Assembly: GCA_004794785.1 (NCBI GenBank)
Contig: SJOL01005983.1
Coordinates: 23,074-87,073 of the forward strand
From: Opisthorchis felineus
Taxonomy: Eukaryota > Platyhelminthes > Trematoda > Opisthorchiida > Opisthorchiidae
Reading direction: 5' to 3'
DNA length: 64,000 bases
Positions within the stretch are counted from its first letter, which is position 1; each line of letters opens with the position of its first letter. Under the pieces are notes generated by a model, which worked only from the letters and a program-made list of their open reading frames with translations, was not told where the DNA came from and did no database searches. Below, in pieces: positions 25,611-38,000 of this stretch. A program made the translations under genes and the position numbers.

Positions 25611-27538
25611 CGTATGGTTATTTGTTGTACTTCTCCAACGAAAAAGTGTTTTAAGTTGATAAGCAATCGGTTGAAGCAGCCGGTTCATTGGTATCATATA
25701 GTTTGTGATCAGGTAAGTTCACTGTCTTTCTGGACACTGCAGTCAGATTTTATTAGGTTGGTATTGATCTAAGATACCAAGCAAAAATAATTCCGCTCTC
25801 ATGGGTGTCCCTTGCGAATAATTTTTGTGAGCGTCCTACAGATTAGACGAGGATTTCACTTCCTCGCAGTAGGCACTAGCACCCGTCTTGTGAGTTGTTA
25901 AGTAAATCCTTCGCAGGAATGTTCTACCTTATGTTGGTTTTAAGCCTTTAGTCACTGCATTTTACTATAACTGTGATTGCCTAATATCTCAGTGATTTTT
26001 TATATCCTGTATACTTATCCGGCCGAAGAGACATAAAAAACACCCTTCACTTGGCGGCTTTTTTCTAATCAGTTTTCATGGTATATTGGATAATCTGTCA
26101 GTGGCAAACAGAAGTTGAATGGTGTTGCCGTTGTCACTTTCTAAAGAAGCATTCCGATTTCAGCTCCTGGTATTACCAGAAATATAAGGTTACTTTGGAC
26201 AAGAAGAACGTGAGCCACCCATAAACATGAGTAGATAACATCGCCATCAGCTAACGCTAGTGATCGATTCAAACCGCCAATCAGGTCCCGTTGGATATTT
26301 CGCGGCCGCACGAAATGAGCACATCTCCAGAGCTATTAAATTTCTCAGTGGATTTAAATACCAAAAAGAGGCAAGTACTTAAAACAACCCATAATTCTTG
26401 GTTACTGTTTTGTAACACATCGTAACTTCGACTTTGATGGCCTAACACTATGTGACATTCTGTAGTTAAACGCTTGCGAAGAACAGTACTGCTTTAGTGC
26501 CAGCCCAAAGTGGGTTGAAGACCACTGATTATTTGGTCGCTTGTGCAATTGCGTCGACTTCGCAGTTTATTTTCTCGATGACTCTGTTGCAGCTGGTATT
26601 CTCTTCTCTTGGTATTTTGTTCCCCCTAGGGTCCATTACACGAAAGTTTGCAAGTGGACGTCACATGCTGGCATGCAACGTCTAGACTAGGCTAGGTCTC
26701 AAGAAAATAGACTGTGGAAACAGCTGTGTGATAACGTTCACTCCAATGCTTTTGATCAGTCGTATCAGCGGGGATCCACACTTAGCTGTAATGTGTATAA
26801 CTTTCTACTGTTCATGCAACATTTACTTTGTATTAGAAATGCCAACAGATCCACTGTCACCCAGAGGCTATGCGCTCAAAACTGACTATGCATTCTTACG
26901 AGTAAAGACACATGGATTTTCCTTAGGGGCTCCGTGCAGGGAATATTAAGACGGCCACAATATAAGATGTATTCTGAGGGAATGTAAATCAATTCCTGTG
27001 GTAGCATGGTGCATGGCTTGTGACTTGGAAAAGTGATGTGAACTGAACTGAGGGTGGAGTGGCCTGGTGACAACATGAATCGTCATGATGTCCACAATTG
27101 TCAACCATACCGTCTCACGACAGTTAGGTCCATGGTGAAAAAGCCAGGCTTACCGGTACATTGATTACGGTACAGAACCATTAGGCTGTCTCAGAGATCC
27201 ATGTACCTTACAAGAATCCGATATAACAGAGAGCTCCGCCAATCTTCAGTTGTGAACACATAAGTCAATATATGACGGACGCAACCAAGGCTTAGTTGGC
27301 TAGCTCGGTATCCCTTACCTTTTCCAACATGCCATTAAAAAGGCCAGAGAGAAGAGTTCAATTCGATTGTTTGCTGGACGAATCCTGTGAAATGACTCCA
27401 CTTGTGCCCTACACCCAACACTCTACTGGACGCATGGACTGTGTGGATCCCAGCATCATTGGTTTGGTGACGAATGCTGAACAGTAATAGTCATGTGTCC
27501 TTGTTGAATTGGTCCCAAAATGAAGTTGCGGCCATCAT

Positions 27539-27557
27539 GACATAACATAACATAACA
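27539..27557. repeat. Short (CATAA)n tandem repeat
   Basis: About four units of CATAA in a row, in the intergenic region between the paralogous genes. Confidence 0.8.
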
Positions 27558-30500
27558 AATGTGGATAAGTGCTAGCATTTCACAGGCTAATGGAAGCTGG
27601 TTCACACTGATGTCCTATAACTAAACAAGGTCCAATAATTACAGATACCTTCCGCTCTATGCTTGATGGGACAGTGCGGCAGGCGCTGAGGTATTCCGCA
27701 AACCACAGAGCTTGGAGCCCTGTTAGCTGAAGCCGTGAGAGCTTGGAATAGATTAACGTGGTATCCGTTTCTGGGTGGGAAGAAGGCTCGATGTCCGATA
27801 AGAGGCCGAAAGGCCTTATTCTGCCGTTTAGTGTACAGGTAAAAACTGCGAATTTTGAAATGAGTTTTAGTGGTACAATGATTCTGATCATGCAAGCAAT
27901 ACACAGCAGGAAACAGCCCACTGAGGCTTTCGCGATGTAATTGCTACGATATGTACTGGATATGACGCATCCAAAAGTGCTCCAAATACTTGGTGTTGTG
28001 CGTGATGGACAGGTCAACGGCCAGCTGATAAAAAACCAGGGGAAGTCACCGAAAAAAGTAGTTCGTTAAGGGCATCTCATATCAGACAATACTTATTATT
28101 AGGCTGATTCGAAAATAAGTCATTCCACTATATGCCTGCCTACCTATTATCTAATTACTCAGCCACAGTATGCCCGCCTCCTTATTTATAGACGCATTTA
28201 CTCCATCGGAATCCAAGGTTCTCTCTTTGTCTGGAAGGTTTTGTACAAAGTAATAAATCGGTTACCATGTTCTTAATTTCTTGCAAATTTGATCTCTGAT
28301 TTTCCAAAATTCGGTGGGGCGACGACAAATGAATTATTTCAAGATCTCAAACGAATTTATTGTTGAATGGACAAACAACAAGTCAATCAGGGGGGTAGTT
28401 AAAGTTTTCCACTCAAACATTTTGACAGTGGAAAGAGAAGTGGTTTATTACGCCTAATAAAAGCTTTGTGGTTGATCTCAGTAATGGGCTACTGGCTTTT
28501 TTGTAGTGCCCACTTCAATTAACCCATTACTTCCTAATGACGAATTACATCCTTATCGTCACAGCAGCCACATTTCTATATTGGTCATTCTTGTTCAGTC
28601 TCACAGGTTGTTTCCTCACTTCTGGTTGAAAAAAGATAGAGAAGATTGCTCCTCATTAATTTTAATTTTCTGGGCAAGAAACCGGTTGAAATTCTATGGG
28701 ATATTTACTCCCTATAGACCGACAATTTTTTCCAAGTTCTATACCTGGTGTCTGTACGTAGGCTTTGTGGTACCGGGTTTCCACAATGTAAGGATGAGCA
28801 AGTCTTGTGTAAAGCACAGTGTACAACAATTTTCAGCTTTTCAGAAATGCTGAGAAACTTGCTAGTAATAATTGTTTCTATTTTCTCCCATTGCCATCAC
28901 AACCTGGAACGCTTTTGTGCTTGTGAAGACTGACAAAGTATAATGCCTCCTCGTTTTTGCTGATTAGGCGATGTATCTGTTATTGATTAACTTAGGTCAA
29001 GGTACCCGAATGATGCACGTGCTTATTGATTCAGTTGCTTCAAAAAATGAACCCACTGAGGATGGTTCTTCACATAGTAAGTTACTGTTATATAGTTTAA
29101 CAAGTCTATGTGTGTGATATTTTTTACTTCCAGAAGCCCGTACCATAGGAAAACATTTAAAAAGTTCGTATCTTCATTGATTTTGCTTTGCCACCTTTCT
29201 TCACAGAATAAATGGAGCATTACGTTTCGTTTGATGCAACATTTCATTTTGGCGACCTACGGACATTTTCGCCGATGAAATTCACAATTTCTTTTCGAAG
29301 TAGTAGTTTCTAGAGCACCGTAGTGCAGCAGCTAGTTCTGTAAATGGGGTAGAAGGGCTATCCGTCAGGTAAACGGACAGATCGAAGCGAAAAAGGATGA
29401 CATGCATGATGTCCTGGATTCTGTGGCTTAAAACAACCAGGCCATAGTGAACTGTGTGCTGTTGCGTACACGACGGTTAAACAATCCAGCACCGAACAAC
29501 TGTATAGGTTTTGAATAGCCGACTAAAAATGTGTGAAAAATATACAAGGTACTCTCCCGTACATGTATCAGCTGCCACCATCCACGTGGAACTTCCGCTA
29601 GACTCGCTCTTTTTTCAAAAGAAGCCAAGGCACCACATGCATTATTCCCAGACTACATACTAATCCCGAATGTATTGGCTGTGCTGAATGACTCAGGACC
29701 AATGATCGGTCCGCAATGGTCCGAAAACAGTGATACCACCGAGTTACTGGTAGCTCTGGCGCCTCTATTGTTTATTTATCTGGTGCCTGTTGATTTGTTC
29801 ACTAAACCTGGTCTATTAACTTGCAAACCTTTGATTGGTCAAAGGGACCTCAGCAACTCCCGTCAGGTTGGTACTTTTCCCTCACCTGCTTGCGTTTATA
29901 GTTTCTAAAGAGAATGAGACGGACGTCAATTGAGTAACAGTCAGAATTGATGTCGAATAACGAGCTGTTCATCTGAAGGAGACCAGTGGTGATGGTTTTG
30001 TCAACTTTTTCAGTTTCAAGTTCTAGACGGCACAATACTGACACAGTTGAGTAGTTAAACCACGGTCCTTGTTTCACCGTCTACTAACATCGGACAGAGG
30101 ACTAAGCCAAACGGGCGTTGTTTTCTCTAACCCGGTATCTGAATGCTTCTCTGTGGGTCAACACACTCAGCTTAGTTAGAAATTTTATCAGACAAAGATG
30201 GCTAGATGGTTCTTCCACCGATATTTTCGCTATTTCTGCGCCTGAATTTTATGCACGTTAGAGTCTTCTGTTCTTTATAGGACAAAAAGTGTTGAATTTG
30301 TTATAAAAATTTTGTGAGCGGTTCTAATTCTTTAGTCCGGAGTAACCACACCTATTTTAGTCAGTCTGCTAATATTTCCGACTATTATTGAGGTGAAAAG
30401 GTCCTCCAGAAAACACAACGTTCACAGTGAGGAATACTGCTTGGCGTCCAGTAGTAATCCTTCGTGCACAAACCGTGCAGAGCCCATTCATCACTTGAGA

Positions 30501-31064
30501 CAACAAAAGACGCTGTGCGTGCAGTGAACACGGAAAAGTGATTTGATACGTTTAAACGCTTGAAAGTTTTCTAAATCATGTCTGCTTCGGGAGAACAAGA
30601 CGGTGACGGAATGAATACGTTGATCTGTTACAGATACCGCTGTTTTTCTCTGCAGAGATAGCCTCGCGAAAGAGAAGAGGTTCTGTTGTCTTCTTCGGGT
30701 AGTGTTTCCACAAGAAGGAAATTCATAAATTCAAATAGGGGGTCTCAGGATGTAAACCCGAGTAGTTTCCAGCGGACAACGGTAGTAGAGTTGAGCTTGA
30801 GGGAGCTTATTTGGTCAAGATACCAGCTTCTTTGCGAATATACCAATGACTTTGAGGTTGTTGCAGTCTGTGATCAACACTTTCGAGGTTGAACGGAAGC
30901 AATGGGAATAAATGTTATCATAGCTTGAGGAGTTGCTGAATGCTTGATTATAGAGGTATAGGCCTAAGTGGCATCACAAAAGATAGCAAAGAGAATGGAA
31001 AAAGGACAAACTCCGAAGTTCTAACAACAACTATGACTTCGTGGTCTCAAAACTTGGAGTGAAA

Positions 31065-31085
31065 ATGCAGTTGTTTTCATATCCA
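31065..31085 (+). CDS. Candidate start exon of the right gene (tentative)
   Basis: ATGCAGTTGTTTTCATATCCA encodes MQLFSYP and is followed by GTACAT. Joined in phase 0 to exon A' after a 249-bp intron, it gives MQLFSYP then FLHLAIYVLSAAMLAAQS, which has the shape of a signal peptide. The donor is weak (GTACAT), no equivalent was found upstream of the left copy, and the exon is tiny, so this is only a lead. Confidence 0.25.
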
Positions 31086-31334
31086 GTACATGCTTACTAG
31101 GTTGAACATGTTATTTTCCCTGTCTCGGAATTGTATTCACAAGAGCAGTTTACACCAGATACTGTGTCCCAGCGAAGACGGTGTTGATTTCAACCAAGTG
31201 AAACAAACAGTTTTTTCTGACCAAATGTTGCGACACCTTTACTTTTCGCTAAGCCGAAGACATCATCTAATGTTTTATTTTCGGGATGAACCGTTTTTTA
31301 TAACTCTTCGGGAAATTACTGCTGTCTTTTTCAG

Positions 31335-32001
31335 TTCCTACACTTGGCGATTTACGTGCTTAGTGCGGCCATGTTGGCTGCACAAAGTTCAGAAAATGCA
31401 ACTTCAACCACGGAAGCATCAGGCAACGATCCTTATTTGTTTTTTCCACTGTTGCATAATCTTCCTGCCTCCGAAAGAACCGACGCCCTTGTTGGCTTCA
31501 AGGATAGTCGGTTCGGAACCGAAGCGCTACCTGTGATTGAACCGAAAAACAAAACACAGGGTCGCCTAAGCCATCTCTATTTCTTCCAGAAGGAATCAGC
31601 TGATATTTGTCTGACAGACCCTTCGCTGGACGAAAAACAGCTTATACGGCTATTGCATCAGCACTACAAAACGACAAAACGTTTGTTTGGTACGGCAGTA
31701 TATTCAGCGGAAACTCCATCAACGCCTATTCCTTACTCCCCTACTGTGTTTGAATCGCGCATGCAGTTTGTCAGTCTGTTCTGTCTAAAACGACACCATT
31801 TCAAAAACGAGTATGATTTCCGAAATGCTAGATTTACGATACATCCAGATTACCACCAACTGTGTCCGAATGCGTGTGGAGCGCCCGACAGACCACCCAG
31901 TAGTATCGGGACATCGGAGTCAGTATCACGATACAAGCCTTGCAGTCTCCCATCAAGCCATTCACCATACATATCCCGTCAGTGTCGACCATCAACTCAT
32001 T
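31335..32001 (+). CDS. Right gene exon A': end of signal peptide and novel N-terminal domain
   Basis: This exon is 667 bases: 222 codons plus one base, acceptor GCTGTCTTTTTCAG, strong donor T|GTAAGT. It starts FLHLAIYVLSAAMLAAQS, a hydrophobic signal-peptide core with an AAQS-type cleavage end, then SSENATSTTEASGND (Ser/Thr-rich, one NAT glycosylation sequon). Landmarks shared with the left copy are LLHNLPASER, ALPVIEP, SRMQFVSLFCLKRHHF, HQLCPNACG and HSPYISRQC. The open frame runs into the intron and to a TTG upstream, but the splice borders are set by the paralogue. A normal ATG in this exon (MLAAQS) would delete the signal core, so the start is expected upstream. Confidence 0.88.
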
Positions 32002-35000
32002 GTAAGTTGGATTTTAATGGACAAAATATTCAATGTACTGTTCCGGTGGAGTGAAAGTACTTTTTTAACACTAGAACAGCTGAAAGAATTACAGCCCTTA
32101 ATCAGCTAGGGAGGTCGACTCTGACCATAGTGGATGTTTACCTTCAGCTTTTGGGTTTACCGTAAGTGCGACAGCTGTCTCTAGTAAAAAAACACCTTGA
32201 GTAGAGATCACTCCTCAAACGCGATGGGTTTTCTTTGGTACCCAGGCGCTTTTGTTGGACCACAAACTACGTCTGAAGACATATTTTGTCTGAAATTCCT
32301 CGTGAAAGAGACCGAAAATATACTGCACTCCGCCGATCGGAGACATTTGCGTCTGTTTGAAGTCCGGCAAACATTTCGGGAAAAAGGAAAATCCTACATC
32401 ATTCTGTCAAGGGATATGCTCAAATGCGAAGTAAAGAGGTAAAATGGTGATAAGATCAGTCACTGATTACACTGATTTTTTCAGACAGGTCAATTTGACA
32501 AGCTTGATCATTGAAATTGATCGGGTTAAACATTCCAGGCTTTTCCAGGTACAGGATTCTGCTGTACAGAGCGCGAAAATCACCCACAATAACTCTGTGT
32601 TCTACAGCTATTCACCGTGGTTAACATGGTCGATTGACCTATTTGTTTGGTTTAGGGGAAGTGGGTTTGCCCATTACACCTAGCTATAATAACCTTGACC
32701 ATTCGTACCTAAAAACAACCCAGAACTTTCCGAACTGGCATCTTAAACTTAGCACAAACCACTAAAAACTCAAACTAACCGTACAAAGTATCTTCAAATG
32801 TCTCTGCCACTGCTTCCTTTATTTCTAAGTTCTTTCGGTTTACGACTTTTTCATTTGATTATTTTCTGTTAATTGCAGGTCAAGAGAGACCACATCTCAA
32901 AATAGGTCTTTTTGAATGGTAACTTGAGATAGTGTCTCCAGAGACGGACGAACCAGCCATCAAGTTTTCCAACTGTCCAATGTCTTGAAGTTTTAGGCTG
33001 GGGTTTGCGCCAAAGTCCATCCCTTTCTCCAGTCGTATCTGCCAAATTAGGTCTCATACTTGGTTCCAACCAACTGCTGATTTATTTCAACAATTTGTCT
33101 ACTGAAGAATACGCCTTCATATCACTCACGTTTAGACAGTCCTTCTGTCTTCCCGCTACTATTCTAATGAATCCACACCGATGGGGGAAACACTGGACTC
33201 GAGTTCTCTCAGCAGTGCATGCCAGGCTGTGCCAGAGATGGAACTCCGAACATATGACATGCGAGGCCAGCGTGTTACCACTAGTTCAGTGGAACACACT
33301 GGACGGACCTGAATTATCACACCTGAACAAACGATTGTGTTCACGCTTGAGCGATGTGATTGGCTCGAACGACGACTTGGTAACACCTGGTTGTGTTGAT
33401 CGGTTGACCCGCCTGTCAGGACTTCCCAGTCAGGCAGCACCACGGACGTAACTACCTTCAACTAATCAACCAACACGCTTCAAGCAACCCGGATGTTAGA
33501 CTGTTACTACAGAATAGATGATTCCGAGGTGACTGGACAACCCTCGATGCCTAGGGAAACCAAGGAGGCCTGTACAATAGCCGGTAGTCATCCTAGTCAC
33601 AAGTTTAATATGAAAGCGTCTGAAATTTATGTGCCTCAAACAGTATCCGAAATGACAATTTAGTGCGTACTGCTACACTTATTAGGAAAAGATCATTAAA
33701 ATCATCATTAAAATCATTAAACATCATCAAAAAACCGTCCTTGAGAATTTGCGCGTTTGCATAGAGAGTGTTGCACTTAATATTGTGTATTAAGTGAAAG
33801 TTATGTCACTTAGGTTGTCGAAAAAATCCGACTCTGAAACCAAATAATCTTTGTACTGACCAACTTAAAGAAACAGCCACTATGATGTGCTGGTTTCCCG
33901 AAGCAGACGGTGACTAGCTAATCAGCTGTGTTACAGTGATAGAGTCAGTAACTGTCGTCCGAGAATCTGAGGTCGAACCTCCGTTTTGTGATGTCCCTTG
34001 AAATTTTGGCGCATTATCCATTCAACCACAAAGTATAGGACAGAACGACCAGCTTTTCCAAACCCCAGATTACAGGTGGAAGTTTGGCGACCCCACGTTA
34101 TACATATGGCAGTGTAGCAATCCCGATTATATTCGAAGGTACACCGTCCGATTCTGTAGTGGCCCATGGTGCTGCTTGTCTCTGAGATTCGAATACCACC
34201 AGAAATTCAATGGATCAGGTAACAGTTGACTGCTAATATTTGTTTTTTTTTGTTCCAGATTACGGCATATAGTGAAAGCCTGATCACTGCAAACTTTCCC
34301 TGATCAGAACCTGTTTGGTTTGGCTTGGTGGAAGAGTGTCTTTCGCTGGCAAGGCGGTTCACAAGAATAATAGCGAATATTTTAAAGGCTGCGTTTAATG
34401 GCTTTCAACCATGATGGCTGCTACAAACAGACTAACTATTTCTTTTGTGGGAAGGTAGTACAAAGATGTTCCGGTAGGGTGGTAAGTATTCAGTGTCTCA
34501 GAATGAATAGCTCATGGAGTGATGCATGAATGATGGCCATGTGTTTCTTGAAATCGGCATCAGTGGCTTCGTGATCGGCATTTTCCTTAAGTTCTTTCCC
34601 TGGAGGGCCACGCTCAGATGTGGGCAAGACTTAACGGACTCAATAATGGACAGAGGCATACTGACGCATGCAAATGAAGAGTTTGTTAAAGTGTTCTGCC
34701 CTCGGGTAATTTTCCCGTTTGTGTCAGAAATGATTTCGCAAGACGCAGCGTGCAGAGTCGACTGAGAAAGCAATCGTTTTCCGAAGGCTTGTCGCGGAGA
34801 GAGAAATGGCTTCACTTAGTCACCCACATCTGACGCGGCTTCCCGTACTTGTCAAAATTTTGCTCTATTAGTGCCAACTATACACGCCTACTGTGTTTTG
34901 ACATCATTCACTACTACAGGACATGCTCCATGTTCTTCGTGAGTTAGTCAGGTAGGGACTAGCGCTTATGTCTGAATGGGAATATATCTCCGAACAGGAC

Positions 35001-38000
35001 AGGTCTTCAGACTGGTGGTTAGGAAGACCCCAAGCTTCACTCGAATATGATCTGCTCCTCTTTGATTTCCCGCTTCGGCCTTTCTGAAGAAACAGGGATC
35101 CCCTATCCATGACGTTAATCTAGATCCCAATGAGATGTAGACAGTCCTCTGAGCATTGTGGCAGTCATTTGAGTATCAATTTAATGGGTGCTTTCCAGAG
35201 TATTAGAAGAGCGCGCTGGTGGCGCACAACCGACTGAAGTCAGAGAAATCGATGAGAGTTAAGACCGTACTTACCAAGAATAAGGCTTTTCGAGGTCCGG
35301 TGCGGGCATTTCAGACACGGTACTCAATTGCTTATCGTAAAACTCGGAACCAAGTAGCGGTGTGCGTAGGACTACGACTGTCCTCCTGACTAGTTATCTC
35401 TTCAACACCGTCAGTGCAATTCCCAAACCATTCGGGTTAACTGACAACATCACATTTTGAACTAAATTAATGAGTGCAAAGGCTACAATATATTTACCAG
35501 AGCTATCGTTAGATCATTGCAACAGAGCAAAAGGAACTGTCAAATTCAGAAAATTAGCTTCAGTGGGAGATATACACGGGTATCCTGACTTCTGATAAAT
35601 AGGTCATGTCGACCGAACGTCCTTGAGAAATAATGTGTGGTGATGACTTTGGGTTATTTCGGACATCCAAGAGGGTTCTAACATCCTAAAATTCAGCATG
35701 AAAGAGCTCCCTAAAATTAAGTTCCCTAGAATGGAAGTTTCCAACCATAGAGACAGCCCAAGGTGTATTGCTTACCGGGGACAGCATGAGAACAGCAACT
35801 AACAAGAACCACGTCATGAACTTTTTGAGGATTTGTCACGGGTTGCGTCTCTGGCACCGCCAGGACTTTGTACAGCCAAATACTACTTGAAAAACAGTAA
35901 ACAAGCAGAACTGTCATCCTATCCGTTGGACTGCGACAATTCCATCCGCTCCATCCGTTAACCCGCTTTCACATACTTGCCTCAGTTGATATGGAATCAG
36001 AATTAGGCCGACTAGCCTAAACTGGTGACCAATGATCTCTGATCAGCCTGTAAGTGTTTTAGATATCTAATTAGATAGATACCTACTTGAATACCTACTT
36101 TCGGGAATGTAAGTTTTCTATAACAATGAAAATGTTTAAATGAACTCAGCTGTGGGACAAATGAGAAGCCCACGGGATACATCAGTACGGAAATGAGGAC
36201 TGATGAGTAATTCCATTCCTGCAAGATTTTGCTATTCGATTGCATTCAACTGATATTCTCCTTTTTCCACTGGTACTTTTCGCAGCGTTTCAGGTTCCTG
36301 AGATTAGGACCTACTTGTGAGCATTCACCTGATCAGGTTTTGTGTACTCGCAATTCCATACATTTTACCAAGTTTCATTGATTTTGTAATATAACAGCAC
36401 TGAAATACTTCATTTTTTTACCGAATCCGCTGTACACCGTGTCCCATTGTTCAGATCTGTCAAAGGCAGTCTGATCATCAGTGAAATACACTTATCTGAA
36501 AATAGCTATAAACTAAGTTTCCATCCATTCCCATCAAGCCAGCCATGAGACTTCGGATTTTATTTTTGTCTAGCCCAGTTACCCAACCGAGAATACTACC
36601 ACTGCCAATGTCTGCCAAATGCTACATGGTTCGAACAATCAAAATCATGTAATTTCAAGTATGCTGCGCTCAGTGGCGATTGTGACCCCCGTGGAACACT
36701 GTATCGTGGAGCAGTCACCGCGCATGCTGATTCAGGTGGCGTTCGGAATTACGGAAGTGAAGTGCATGCAGTTCGATGTGTGTGTAAGCCTAATTACTAC
36801 GGAACGAGATGTGATAAAGTGAGCTAATTCAACTTTCGGTTGAAACAACTAGTTCGGTTCACGGATATTTTGTCTACTTTAGAACCGGCAAATTCTAGGT
36901 TGTGCCTAGAGGTTTTACGCTCTCTAATCAATAAGGTTAATTCATTCGAATAACATTTCAAACTTTAATGTGAGCAATACGTTGGCCTCAGAAGCTCGGT
37001 TCCGAAATGCACGACGTATCAAAACACTGAATAATAAAACCACGCCAGAACAAACCCCAGCGAAATGCTCCACTTTATGAGACAAGCTTCGCTACAAAGA
37101 AGGTGAGCAATATCTCACTTTAAGCCTCTTAAAACAGAGATGGGAAAAAAATTTCAGCTATTCTCAACTGGTTATAATATGCATCCTTTTAAATTTCATC
37201 CGAAGGCATCTTGTCCTTACGTGTAATGCTCTACTTGGAAACTGACAGACAGATATATTACATTCAGTCAGCAACTCAGGTCATATCATCGATACCATTC
37301 CGCTCATGCAAAACACACCAAGCTCCATTCGTTCAAAAATGAAAAAGTGTATGATCATTAGTCTGCTTTTGAACTCGCTGTTGACCTAAACTGTTCAACA
37401 TTTGCTACGATCGTAAGATGGCTGTGCTGGTGGATCGCCAACTGACCGTACACCTCCTCCCGAAAACACAAAGACAGTGCATGTCAGCGAGGTCAGACAG
37501 CTATCTGATAATTAATTGTGCATTTGGTGTTTGTCAGTGCAAGCATCTTGCTGCATTTGGCCGCTCAACTGTGATGGTTCACTTAAATCAATACCTCTGA
37601 TCCCATCCTTGCTTATCTCATTTTTCGGCTTGATTCACCAAACAGGTTATTAGAAAAGTTACTAGAAGATTGTCGTAAAAACAGGCTGTGTTTGGTACAG
37701 CAGCTGAGCAGTTCAGAACTTACACCTAACAGTTAGCTAGGTAAGTTCTTCTTCCCTTCATGCCAAGAAGTCCCGGTATTTTTTTTACAAAATTCCCCGA
37801 AAGGATACTTGCGATGGGTCGACGCAGTGCCGCGGCATAAATTTGAAGACGAGTTGACGTCGAGTCAAGATATCGTTCATGGTGTACATCTCTCCGGGCT
37901 TCACGCAAATGGATGGACGCTCCTTGGGTCATGAAACAGGGTCTTATTTGACCTCCAGCTTATCAGGTTCAGGACTCATATTATGTTATCTTAATAATTT

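Larger units (their letters stand above)
22243..31334. other. Divergent intergenic region with expected 5' exons and promoters
   Basis: These 9.1 kb separate the first exons found for the two head-to-head genes. The start-codon exons and promoters of both should be here, but none is certain. The region contains a (TA)n run at about 22472-22493, a (CATAA)n run at 27539-27557, a copy of the RTE 3' tail at about 25405-25610 and an unassigned open frame at 24109-24435. A minus-strand frame of 145 codons at 27580-28017 has no recognisable feature. Confidence 0.6.

Noticed and set aside
27580..28017. 145-codon minus-strand frame
   Set aside because: No recognisable domain, an overlapping frame on the same strand, and no splice or start support; treated as chance or an old repeat.
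31090..31536. 148-codon plus-strand frame overlapping the start of right exon A'
   Set aside because: Shadow in another frame; exon A' is fixed by its paralogue and splice sites.
33005..33461. Overlapping frames on both strands (148 and 100 codons)
   Set aside because: They fall on a SINE-like repeat that has a second copy at 39022-39416.
36619..36822. 67-codon plus-strand frame at exon B'
   Set aside because: Wrong frame; the real exon B' is 36574-36818 in another frame, with the EGF signature.
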